Position numbers and translations under genes: made by a program. DNA of 64,000 nt from Xylocopa sonorina (lineage: Eukaryota; Arthropoda; Insecta; Hymenoptera; Apidae): NCBI RefSeq assembly GCF_050948175.1, contig NW_027490123.1, forward strand, positions 682,001 through 746,000, in the 5' to 3' direction. Shown here piece by piece: positions 28,101-39,805 of the stretch (its first letter is position 1; every line of letters starts with the position of its first letter). The notes under the pieces are model-generated. The model made no database searches. It worked only from the letters and a program-made list of their open reading frames with translations, and was not told the origin of the DNA.

Positions 28101-30194
28101 ACGTAGATATCAGCATACGCTATTTCCTAGCAAGGAAGTGTCGCATTTACATTCTTTTGAAGTGAATACGAAGTATACATGACATTACGCAATGAATATT
28201 ATATCTTATCATGAAACATAGAATTGAGATGCGATATCGCGATTAAAGAAGCATTAGAACTCTATTGCCTCGATATGTAGACGTCTGCAAACGCTATTTC
28301 CTAGCAAGGAAGTGTCGCATTTACATTCATTTGGAGCGTAGACGAGATATACATAATACTGCACAATGAATATTATATCTTATCATGAAACGTAGAAATG
28401 AGATGCGATATGGCGATTTAAGAAGCATTAGAACTCTATTTTTTCGATTCGTAGACATCTGCAAACGCAACTTCCTAGCAAGGAAGTCTCGCACTTTCAT
28501 TCATTTGAAGTGTATACGAGGTATGCGTAACACTTCGCAATAAGTATTATATCTTGTCATGAAACATAGAAATGAGATGCGATATCGCGTTACAAGAAGC
28601 ATTAGAACTCTATTGCTACGATACGTAGACATCTGCAACCGCTATTTCCTAGCAAGGAAGTTTCGCATTTAAATTCATTTGAAGTGTATGCGAGGTGTAC
28701 ATTAAACGTCGCAATGAATATTACATCTTATCAGGAATCATAGACATGAAATGCGATATTGCGTTTTAAGAAGCATTAGAACTCTTTGCTACGATACGTA
28801 GACATCTGCTAACATTATGTAATAGCAAGGAAGAGTCGCATTTACATTCTTTTGTAGCGAATACGAGGTATACATGACAATTCGCAATGAATATTATACC
28901 TTTTCTTGAAACATAGAATTGAGATGCGATATCCCGTCTTAAGGAGCATTTGAACTCTATAGCTTCGAAACGTAGGCATCTGCAAACGCAATAACCTAGC
29001 AAGGAAGTGCCGCCTTTACATTCATTCGAATTGTATGCGAGCTATACATGACTTCTCGCAATGAATATTATATCTTATAAAGAAACATAGAAGTGAGGTG
29101 TGATATCGCGTTTTAAGAAGCATTAGAACACTTTTGCTACGATACGTAGGCATCTGCAAACGCTATTTCCCAGCAAGGAAGTGTCGCATTTACATTCCTT
29201 TGATGTGAATACGAGGTACTCATGACACTTCGCAAAGATTATTATTTCTTATCATGAAACATTGAAATGAGATGCGGCATCCCGTTTTAATAAGCATTAG
29301 AACTCTATTGCTTCGATACGTAGACATCTGGAAACGCTATTTACTAGAAAGGAAGTGTCGCATTTATATTCATTTGAAGTGCAGACGAGGAATACATAAC
29401 ACTTCGCAATGAACATTATATCTTATCATGAACATAGAAACTAGATGCGGTATCCCGATTTAAGAAGCACTAGAACTCTATTGCTCCGATACGTAGACAT
29501 CTCCAAACGCTACTTCCTAGCAATGATGTGTCGCATGTACATTATTCTGAAGAGAACGCGAGGTATACATGACACTTCGCAATGAATATTATATCTTATC
29601 ATGAAACATAGAAATGAAATGCGACGTCGCGATTTAAGAAGCACTAGAACTCTATTGTTTCGATACGTAGACATCTGCAAACGCTATTTCCTAGCAAGGA
29701 AGTGTCGCATTTAGATTCTTTTGAAGTGAATACGAGGTATACATGACACTTCGCAAAGAATGTTACATCTTATCACGAAACATAGATATGTGATGCGATA
29801 TCGTGTTTGAGAAGCATTAGAACTCTATTGCTTCGATACGTAGACATCTGCAAACGCTATTTCGAAGCAAGGAAGTGTCGCATTTACATTCTTTTGAAGT
29901 GAATACGAAGTATTCATGACACTACGCAAAGAATATTATATCATCCTAGAACATAGAAATGAGATGCGATATCTCGTTTTAAGAACCATTAGTACTCTAT
30001 TGCTTCGATACGTAGACATCTGCTAACGCTACTTCCTAGCAACGAAGTGTCGCATTTACATTCTTTTGAAGTGTATGCGAGGTATACAACACACTTCGCA
30101 ATGAATATTATATCTTATCATGAAACATAGAAATGTGATTCGTTATCACCTTTTAAGAAGCATTAGTACCCTATTGCTACGTAGATATCTGCAG
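25172..30194 (+). repeat. Higher-order satellite repeat, copy 2 (5,023 bp)
   Basis: Second copy of the 29-monomer unit. Internal markers are at 25,494 and 28,439 (spacing 2,945) and the next copy's marker is at 30,517 (spacing 2,078), the same as in copy 1. Incidental open frames at 27,211-27,420 and 28,766-29,002 on the minus strand have the same deduced proteins as those 5,023 bp upstream. This illustrates the near identity of the copies rather than coding. Confidence 0.93.
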
Positions 30195-33100
30195 ACGCCA
30201 TTTCCTAGCAAGGTAATGTCGCATTTACATTCTCTTGAAGTGAATGCGATGTATACATAACATTGCACAATGAATATTATATTTTATCATGAAACATAGA
30301 AATGAGATACGATATCGCGTTTTAAGAAGCATTAGAACCCTATTGCTTCCATACGCAGGCATCTGCCATCGCTATATCCTAACAAGGAGGTGTCGCATTT
30401 ACATTCATTTGAAGTGTATGCGAGGTATACATGACAATTCGCAATGATTATTATATCTTATCATGAAACGTAGAAATGAGATGCGATATGGCGATTTAAG
30501 AAGCATTAGAACTCTATTTTTTCGATTCGTAGACATCTGCAAACGCAACTTCCTAGCAAGGAAGTCTCGCACTTTCATTCATTTGAAGTGTATACGAGGT
30601 ATGCGTAACACTTCGCAATAAGTATTATATCTTGTCATGAAACATAGAAATGAGATGCGATATCGCGTTACAAGAAGCATTAGAACTCTATTGCTACGAT
30701 ACGTAGACATCTGCAACCGCTATTTCCTAGCAAGGAAGTTTCGCATTTAAATTCATTTGAAGTGTATGCGAGGTGTACATTAAACGTCGCAATGAATATT
30801 ACATCTTATCAGGAATCATAGACATGAAATGCGATATTGCGTTTTAAGAAGCATTAGAACTCTTTGCTACGATACGTAGACATCTGCTAACATTATGTAA
30901 TAGCAAGGAAGAGTCGCATTTACATTCTTTTGTAGCGAATACGAGGTATACATGACAATTCGCAATGAATATTATACCTTTTCTTGATTCAGAATTGAGA
31001 TGCGATATCCCGTCTTAAGGAGCATTTGAACTCTATAGCTTCGAAACGTAGGCATCTGCAAACGCAATAACCTAGCAAGGAAGTGCCGCCTTTACATTCA
31101 TTCGAATTGTATGCGAGCTATACATGACTTCTCGCAATGAATATTATATCTTATAAAGAAACATAGAAGTGAGGTGTGATATCGCGTTTTAAGAAGCATT
31201 AGAACACTTTTGCTACGATACGTAGGCATCTGCAAACGCTATTTCCTAGCAAGGAAGTGTCGCATTTAGATTCTTTTGAAGTGAGCACGACGTATATGAA
31301 ACACTAAACAATGAATATTATATCTTATCCTGAAACATAGAAATGAGATGCGATATGGCGATTTAAGAAGCATTAGAGTTCTACTGCTTCGATACGTAGA
31401 CATCTGCCAACGCTATTTCCTAGCAAGGAAGTGTCGCATTTACATTCGTTTGAAGTGTATGCGAGGTATACATAACTCTCCACAATGAATATTATATCCA
31501 ATCATGAAACATAGAAATGAGATGCGATATCTCGTTTTAAGAAGCATTAGAACTCTATTGCTTCGATACGAAGACATCTGCAAACGCCATTTTCTAGAAA
31601 GGAAGTGTCGCATTTACGTTCTTCTGAAGTGAATACGAGGTATACATGACACTTCGCAAAGAATGTTACATCTTATCACGAAACATAGATATGTGATGCG
31701 ATATCGTGTTTGAGAAGCATTAGAACTCTATTGCTTCGATACGTAGACATCTGCAAACGCTATTTCGAAGCAAGGAAGTGTCGCATTTACATTCTTTTGA
31801 AGTGAATACGAAGTATTCATGACACTACGCAAAGAATATTATATCATCCTAGAACATAGAAATGAGATGCGATATCTCGTTTTAAGAACCATTAGTACTC
31901 TATTGCTTCGATACGTAGACATCTGCTAACGCTACTTCCTAGCAACGAAGTGTCGCATTTACATTCTTTTGAAGTGTATGCGAGGTATACAACACACTTC
32001 GCAATGAATATTATATCTTATCATGAAACATAGAAATGAGATTCGTTATCTCCTTTTAAGAAGCTTTAGTACCCTATTGCTACGTAGATATCTGCAGACG
32101 CTATTTCCTAGCAAGGAAGTGTCGCATTTACATTCTTAGGAAGTACAGACGAGGTATACATAACACCCCACAATGAATATTATATTTTATCGTGAAACAT
32201 AGAAATGAGGATCGATCCGCGTTTTAAGAAGCATTAGAACTCTATTGCTACGATACATAGACATCTGCAGACGCTATTTCCTAGCAAGGGAGTGTTGCAT
32301 TTACATCCTTTGAAGTGAATACGAGGTATACATAACACTCCACAATGAATATTATGTCTTATCATGAAACATAGATATGAGATGCGATATCGCGTTTTGA
32401 GAAGCATTAGAACTCTATTGCTTCGATACGTACACATCTGCAAACGCTACTTCCTAGCAAGGAAGTGTCGCATTTACATTCTTTTGAAGAGAAAACGTGG
32501 TATACATGATACTCCGCGATGAATATTATATCTTATCATAAAACATAGGAATGTGATGCGATATGGCCATATAAGAAGCATTAGAACTCTATTGCTTCGA
32601 TACGTAGACATCTGTAAACGTAATTTTCTAGGAAGGAAGTGTCGGATTTACATTCATTTGAAGTGTGTGCGAGGTATACATGACACTTCGCAATGAATAT
32701 TATAGCTTATCATGAAGCATAGAAATGAGATGCGATATCGCGTTTCAAGAAGCATTAGAACTCTATTGCTTCGATGCGTAGACATCTGCAAACGCTATTT
32801 CCTATTAAGGAAGAGTCGTCTTGACATTCGTTTGAAGTGTAAGCGAGATATACGTAACACTGCATAATGAATATTATATCTTATCATGAAACGTAGAAGT
32901 GAGATGCGATATCGCGATTTAAGAAGCATTAGAAATCTATTGCTACGATACGTAGATATCAGCATACGCTATTTCCTAGCAAGGAAGTGTCGCATTTACA
33001 TTCTTTTGAAGTGAATACGAAGTATACATGACATTACGCAATGAATATTATATCTTATCATGAAACATAGAATTGAGATGCGATATCGCGATTAAAGAAG

Positions 33101-35045
33101 CATTAGAACTCTATTGCCTCGATATGTAGACGTCTGCAAACGCTATTTCCTAGCAAGGAAGTGTCGCATTTACATTCATTTGGAGCGTAGACGAGATATA
33201 CATAATACTGCACAATGAATATTATATCTTATCATGAAACGTAGAAATGAGATGCGATATGGCGATTTAAGAAGCATTAGAACTCTATTTTTTCGATTCG
33301 TAGACATCTGCAAACGCAACTTCCTAGCAAGGAAGTCTCGCACTTTCATTCATTTGAAGTGTATACGAGGTATGCGTAACACTTCGCAATAAGTATTATA
33401 TCTTGTCATGAAACATAGAAATGAGATGCGATATCGCGTTACAAGAAGCATTAGAACTCTATTGCTACGATACGTAGACATCTGCAACCGCTATTTCCTA
33501 GCAAGGAAGTTTCGCATTTAAATTCATTTGAAGTGTATGCGAGGTGTACATTAAACGTCGCAATGAATATTACATCTTATCAGGAATCATAGACATGAAA
33601 TGCGATATTGCGTTTTAAGAAGCATTAGAACTCTTTGCTACGATACGTAGACATCTGCTAACATTATGTAATAGCAAGGAAGAGTCGCATTTACATTCTT
33701 TTGTAGCGAATACGAGGTATACATGACAATTCGCAATGAATATTATACCTTTTCTTGAAACATAGAATTGAGATGCGATATCCCGTCTTAAGGAGCATTT
33801 GAACTCTATAGCTTCGAAACGTAGGCATCTGCAAACGCAATAACCTAGCAAGGAAGTGCCGCCTTTACATTCATTCGAATTGTATGCGAGCTATACATGA
33901 CTTCTCGCAATGAATATTATATCTTATAAAGAAACATAGAAGTGAGGTGTGATATCGCGTTTTAAGAAGCATTAGAACACTTTTGCTACGATACGTAGGC
34001 ATCTGCAAACGCTATTTCCCAGCAAGGAAGTGTCGCATTTACATTCCTTTGATGTGAATACGAGGTACTCATGACACTTCGCAAAGATTATTATTTCTTA
34101 TCATGAAACATTGAAATGAGATGCGGCATCCCGTTTTAATAAGCATTAGAACTCTATTGCTTCGATACGTAGACATCTGGAAACGCTATTTACTAGAAAG
34201 GAAGTGTCGCATTTATATTCAGTTGAAGTGCAGACGAGGAATACATAACACTTCGCAATGAACATTATATCTTATCATGAACATAGAAACTAGATGCGGT
34301 ATCCCGATTTAAGAAGCACTAGAACTCTATTGCTCCGATACGTAGACATCTCCAAACGCTACTTCCTAGCAATGATGTGTCGCATGTACATTATTCTGAA
34401 GAGAACGCGAGGTATACATGACACTTCGCAATGAATATTATATCTTATCATGAAACATAGAAATGAAATGCGACGTCGCGATTTAAGAAGCACTAGAACT
34501 CTATTGTTTCGATACGTAGACATCTGCAAACGCTATTTCCTAGCAAGGAAGTGTCGCATTTAGATTCTTTTGAAGTGAATACGAGGTATACATGACACTT
34601 CGCAAAGAATGTTACATCTTATCACGAAACATAGATATGTGATGCGATATCGTGTTTGAGAAGCATTAGAACTCTATTGCTTCGATACGTAGACATCTGC
34701 AAACGCTATTTCGAAGCAAGGAAGTGTCGCATTTACATTCTTTTGAAGTGAATACGAAGTATTCATGACACTACGCAAAGAATATTATATGATCCTAGAA
34801 CATAGAAATGAGATGCGATATCTCGTTTTAAGAACCATTAGTACTCTATTGCTTCGATACGTAGACATCTGCTAACGCTACTTCCTAGCAACGAAGTGTC
34901 GCATTTACATTCTTTTGAAGTGTATGCGAGGTATACAACACACTTCGCAATGAATATTATATCTTATCATGAAACATAGAAATGTGATTCGTTATCTCCT
35001 TTTAAGAAGCATTAGTACCCTATTGCTACGTAGATATCTGCAGAC
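30195..35045 (+). repeat. Higher-order satellite repeat, copy 3, one monomer short
   Basis: Third copy, about 4,849 bp. The second internal six-T marker is at 33,288, only 2,771 bp after 30,517 instead of 2,945. One 174-bp monomer has therefore been lost, at about 32,415. There the copy passes from the variant with gaagcattagaactctattg straight into the following monomer (ttcgatacgtacacatc). An unequal exchange or slippage between adjacent monomers explains this. The copy ends where sequence switches to the type found at 19,976. Confidence 0.92.
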
Positions 35046-35960
35046 GCTATTTCCTTGCAAGGAAGTGTCGCATTTACATTCCTTTGACGTGAATACGAGG
35101 TGTACATGACACTTCGCAATGAATATTATATCTTCTCATGAAACATAGAAATGAGTCGCGATATCTTGTTTTAGGAAGCATTAGAACTCTATTGCTACGA
35201 TACGTAGACATCTGCAGACGCTATTTCCTAGCAAGGGAGTGTTGCATTTACATCCTTTGAAGTGAATACGAGGTATACATAACACTCCACAATGAATATT
35301 ATGTCTTATCATGAAACATAGATATGAGATGCGATATCGCGTTTTGAGAAGCATTAGAACTCTACTGCTACAATACGTAGACATTTGCTAACGCTATTTC
35401 CTAGCAAGGAAGTGTCGTATTTACATTCTGTTGAAGAGAAAACGTGGTATACATGATACACCGCAATGAATATTATATCTTATCATAAAACATAGAAATG
35501 AGTTGCGATATGGCGATTTAAGAAGCATTAGAACTCTATTGCTTCGATACGTACACATCTGCAAACGCTACTTCCTAGCAAGGAAGTGTCGCATTTACAT
35601 TCTTTTGAAGAGAAAACGTGGTATACATGATACTCCGCGATGAATATTATATCTTATCATAAAACATAGGAATGTGATGCGATATGGCCATATAAGAAGC
35701 ATTAGAACTCTATTGCTTCGATACGTAGACATCTGTAAACGTAATTTTCTAGGAAGGAAGTGTCGGATTTACATTCATTTGAAGTGTGTGCGAGGTATAC
35801 ATGACACTTCGCAATGAATATTATAGCTTATCATGAAGCATAGAAATGAGATGCGATATCGCGTTTCAAGAAGCATTAGAACTCTATTGCTTCGATGCGT
35901 AGACATCTGCAAACGCTATTTCCTATTAAGGAAGAGTCGTCTTGACATTCGTTTGAAGTG
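35046..35960 (+). repeat. Patchwork satellite segment rejoining earlier higher-order pieces
   Basis: About 165 bp (35,046-35,210) match the sequence just before copy 1 (19,976-20,140: ttgcaaggaagtgtcgc, gaatgagtcgcg-type variant). The segment then jumps to a piece matching the interior of the unit at about 22,225-22,965 and departs from it near 35,960. These are exchange breakpoints at the edge of the higher-order array. Confidence 0.8.
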
Positions 35961-37643
35961 TATGCGAGGTATACATTTCACTTCGCAATGAATATTATAT
36001 CTTATAATGAAACATAGAAAGGAGATGCGATATCTTGTTTTAAGAAGCATTATAACACGCTTGCTACCATACATAGACATCAGCAAACGCTATTTCCTAG
36101 CCAGGAAATGTCGCATTTACATTCTTCTGAAGCGAATACAAGGTATACATGACACTTCGCAATTAATATTATATCTTATCATGAAGCATAGAAATGAGAT
36201 GCGATATCACGTTTTGAGATGCAATAAAAATCTAATGCTACGATACGCAGACATCTGCAAACGCTATTTCCTAGCAAGGAAGTGTCGCATTTATATTCTT
36301 TTGAAGTGAATGCGAGGTATACATAACATTGCACAATGAATATTATATATTATCATGAAACATAGAAATGAGATGCGATATGGCGATTTAAGAAGCAGTA
36401 GATCTCTATTGCTTCGATACGTAGACATCTGCAAACGCGATTTCCTAGCAAGGAAGTGTCGCATTTACATTCTTTTTAAGTGAATACGAGATATAAGTGA
36501 CACTTCGCAATTAATATTATACCCTATCACGAAACACTGGAATGAAATGCGATATCGGGATTTAAGAAGCATTAGAACTCTAGTGCGCCGATACGGAGAC
36601 ATCTGCAAACGCTATTTAATAGGAAGGGTGTGTCGCATTTACATTCTTTTGAAGTGAATACGAGGTATACATGACACTTCGCAATGAATATTATATCTTA
36701 TCACGAAACTTATAAATGGGATGCAATATCCCGTTTTAAGAAGGAGTAGAACTCTAATGCTTCGATACGTAGACATCTGCAAACGCTATTTTCTAGCAAG
36801 GAATAGTCGCATTTACATTCTTTTATAGTGAATGCGAGATATACATGACACATCGCAATGAATATTATATCTTATCATGAAACATAGAAATGAGATGCAA
36901 CATGTCGTTTTAAGAAGCATTAGAGCTCTATTGTTTCGGTACGTAGACATCTGGAAACGCTATTCCCTAGCAAGGAAGTGTCGCATTTACATTCTTTTGA
37001 AGTCAATACGAGGTATACATGCCACTTCGCAATGAACATTATATCTTATCATGAAACATAGAAGTGAGATGCGATATCACGTTTTACAAAGCATTAGAAC
37101 TCTACCGCTTCGATACGTAGATATCGGCAAACGCTATTTCCTAGCAAGGAAGTGTCGCACTTACATACTTTTGAAGTGAATACGAGGTATACATGAAACT
37201 TCGCAATGAATATTATATCTTATCATGAAACATAGAAAATGAAATGCGATATGGCGTTTTAAGTAGCGTTAGAACACTATTGCTACGATACGTAGGCATC
37301 TGCTAACGCTACTTCCTAGCAAGGGAGTGTCGCATTTACATTCTTTTGAAGTGAGTACGAGGTATACATGACACTTCGCAATGAATATTATATCTTATCA
37401 CGAAACATAGAAATGAGATGCGACATCGCGTTTTGAGAAGCATTAGAACTCTATTGCCCCGATACGTAGGCATGTGCAAACGCTATTTCCTAGCATGGAA
37501 GTGTCGCAGTTACATTCTTTTGAAGTGAGTACGAGGTATACATGACTCTTCGCAATGAATATTATATCTTATCGTGAAACATAGAAATGAGATTCGATAT
37601 CGCGTTTTAAGACCCATTAGAACACTATTACTTCGATATGTAG
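35961..37643 (+). repeat. 174-bp satellite array, block B, right part
   Basis: About ten canonical monomers without the 5-kb periodicity. The last one is broken at cttcgatatgtag by the LTR that begins at 37,644. One minimal dimer frame (36,007-36,309) runs through two monomers because 174 is a multiple of three. Confidence 0.95.
37640..37643. repeat. 4-bp target duplication, left copy (gtag)
   Basis: gtag of the satellite's cgatatgtag is repeated at 39,055-39,058, directly after the LTR. Four to six bp is the usual length for LTR-retrotransposon integration. Confidence 0.75.
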
Positions 37644-38351
37644 TGTGACGTGGTGACGTCACAAGGCTTGCTCACCCCCCCCCCCCCCCCCGCTTCGGTT
37701 AGACTAGCTCGCAGATCACCACCCATGCAAGAAGCGCGACACGGACAATCGCGATAGCTGTACTTGCGAGGAGCGTGGAATACGCGTTGGTAGAACCTTT
37801 CCCCCCTCCCCCTCCCCCCCGTTCTTTTCTCTCTCTCCGTTCTACGGATTAGACTGGCGAGCTGATTGAAGAAGCGACCCAGGAGACACCCCTTCGGCGG
37901 ATAAGAAGACCGCAGGTTCGCGGAAGGGCTGTGGGCCGAGGTAGCGTGACGGGCTCGACGGTGGAGGAGTCGGGAAGTGAGCAAGAAGAGACCCTGAAGC
38001 CCGAGGGATATGATCCAAGGCCCTGCAACGATACTACCGCTGCCATAGCCCATGGAGACGAACAGGATGTACTCCGGGTGTGAGAAGAACCTCCACCCCT
38101 CCCCTGAGCCCATGAAGAGGAAAATGCAAGATGCGCACCGGAACTGCAGGTGAGCCGAGGTAAGCGCGGCGTGCGACATGCGCCGCAGTACAAATAATCC
38201 AGCGGACCCCTTCTAGACACACCAGAGGCGGCGATCAGGGACGATCGCCGAAATCCACCGATCGATGCCCCGAACAATACCGAAGCATATAGCCTTACCC
38301 CACCAAGGAGCCCTATGGAGGATCTAAGGGGATCCGAAGACCCCCAGCAAA

Positions 38352-38359
38352 CCTATATA
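38352..38359 (+). promoter_or_regulatory. TATA-like box within the LTR
   Basis: ctatataa lies about 40 bp upstream of the cttagcga tandem array, in the half of the LTR where a U3 promoter would be expected if the LTR reads on the plus strand. Sequence match only; no transcription start can be assigned. Confidence 0.3.
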
Positions 38360-38391
38360 ACGAGCTAGCTAGCATGAAGACAGCCTCTACT

Positions 38392-38460
38392 TTTAGCGAC
38401 TTCTTAGCGACTACTTAGCGACGACTTAGCCAAGACTTAGCGAAGACTTAGCGAGCAACC
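38392..38460. repeat. Tandem cttagcga array in the LTR
   Basis: About six imperfect copies of a 10-12 bp unit with core cttagcga (ttagcgact, ttagcgacg, ttagcgaag, ttagcgag) lie between the TATA-like box and a GA-rich tract (38,491-38,515). LTR R or U5 regions often carry such short arrays. Confidence 0.7.
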
Positions 38461-38769
38461 TAGCAAACGATTGTACGGAGCGATTTGGACGAGAGAGAGA
38501 GAGAAAGAGAGAGAAGGACAGAGCGAGATCCAGAATTGTTGGAAACGAGAGCGTGAGTCCTTATTCGCTAAAGTGTCCCATTTTTTCCTGACGCATTTCT
38601 GATATCGCGTATTGTATTTTGTATCGTATAACAGGTGGTGATCCCCGATCATTCGCGACGTGTCGTATAACATTTAGTAATCCCGCGTCGATGCAATATA
38701 GAAAGAAGCCGTGAGTTCAGTATCCCGCGACCCGACTTTGCGCACTCGGCTAGAAGCAGTCGAGCGAAG

Positions 38770-38893
38770 GAGTATTTCGAAATTCAAGGGTTATCTTGCA
38801 CCGGGTTTCCCCGGGTTGCGTGGTCTACTAGTTTTGCTACTTCTTGAGTAGCTGGCGCCCAAAGAGTCCCAGCCTCGCAGCTTCGAAATACTC
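38770..38893. other. 12-bp inverted repeat enclosing a smaller hairpin
   Basis: gagtatttcgaa (38,770-38,781) is perfectly complementary to ttcgaaatactc (38,882-38,893). Inside lies a second hairpin, gctact...agtagc (38,836-38,841 with 38,847-38,852), and a near-palindromic ccgggtttccccgg. The transcript could fold into a long stem with internal loops. Its role within the LTR is unknown. Confidence 0.6.
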
Positions 38894-39054
38894 GCTGGAT
38901 AGGAAATTCTTTGTTCTGTACTTGGCGCTGGCGAATTCGCGGACGGTCGCATCGCGCGGATATTTTGTACCCCGGATTAAACTCCTGTATACCCCTTTAT
39001 TATTGGTTCTATATACCCCCTTTCTTGCGGAATTTTACGGGAAAACCCGTCACA

Positions 39055-39800
39055 GTAGACATCGAAGGACGCTATTCCGTTCCAAATATGTGCGGGATTT
39101 ACATTCTTTTAAAGTGTTGACGAGATATACATTACGCCTTGGATTGGTATAGCATCTTATCATGAAACACAGGAATGTGGTGCGATGTCACCTTTTATGA
39201 AGAGTTACAACTCTATTGCCTCGATACGTAGACATCTAGAAACGCTATTCCGTCGGGAGGAAGTGTGGGGTTTACATTCTCATCAAGTATTGACGAGATA
39301 TACATATCGCGTTGCATTGGTAATTACATCTTATCATGGGATATAGGAATGAGATGTGATATCGCGTTTCATGAAGCATTGGAACTCAATTTCTGCGAAA
39401 CCTAGACATCTAGAAACGCTATTCCGTCGCAAGGAGGTGTGGCATTTGCATGAAAATATAGAAACAAGATGCAATATCGCGTTTTATGAAGCTTTAGGAC
39501 TCTATTGCTTCGATACGTAGACACCTAGAAACGCTATTCCGTTGCAAGCAAGTGTGGCATTTACATTCCTTTAAAGTGCCGACAAGATATAAATAACACA
39601 CTGCATAGGACATTTCATCTAATCATGAGATATAGAAATGAGATGCTATAACGCGTCTTATGAAGCATTAGAACTCCATTTCTGCGATACCTAGACATCT
39701 AGAAACGCTATTCCGTCGCAAGTATGTGTGTGATTAACATTCTGTTGACGTATTGGCGCGATATACGTTACGGGTTGCTTTGTTTTACAACCTATCATGA
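39055..39800 (+). repeat. Diverged satellite subfamily, right side
   Basis: The monomer resumes after the LTR at gtagacatcgaaggacgctattccg, but as the diverged type (cgctattccgtcgcaagg, acgagatatacat, cgttgcattg), unlike the canonical monomers left of the LTR. One monomer near 39,445 is deleted internally: gcatttgcat runs straight into gaaaatatagaaac. Confidence 0.9.
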
Positions 39801-39805
39801 CAAAC

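Larger units (their letters stand above)
37644..39054. mobile_element. Solo LTR, 1,411 bp
   Basis: Begins TGTGACGTGGTGACGTCAC and ends AAAACCCGTCACA. The outermost 7 bp are perfect inverted repeats (TGTGACG/CGTCACA) with canonical TG...CA ends, flanked by a 4-bp direct repeat gtag. No internal coding region is present, so two LTRs probably recombined to leave one. Inside are a C17 run (37,675-37,691), a C/T-rich tract (about 37,800-37,840), a TATA-like ctatataa at about 38,352, a tandem cttagcga array (38,392-38,460) and a 12-bp inverted repeat (38,770-38,781 with 38,882-38,893). The open frames on its minus strand (37,628-38,673) have no recognisable product. The superfamily could be Ty3/gypsy or BEL/Pao; orientation is unresolved. 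Confidence 0.85.

Noticed and set aside
5447..36309. Many open frames of 60-110 codons with similar deduced proteins (MKHRNEMRY..., MQMSTY...) in the satellite
   Set aside because: The monomer is 174 bp, exactly 58 codons, so any frame open in one monomer tends to stay open. The consensus frame has TGA at two places, frames occur on both strands, and no domain is recognisable.
37628..38277. Minus-strand frames of 142-183 codons in the solo LTR
   Set aside because: They extend across the LTR boundary into satellite, read through the C17 run and overlap each other; no recognisable domain.
38853..38866. tggcgcccaaagag, resembling a retroviral-type primer-binding site
   Set aside because: It lies inside the LTR bounded by TGTGACG...CGTCACA and its target duplication, not just after an LTR end, and no internal region follows.
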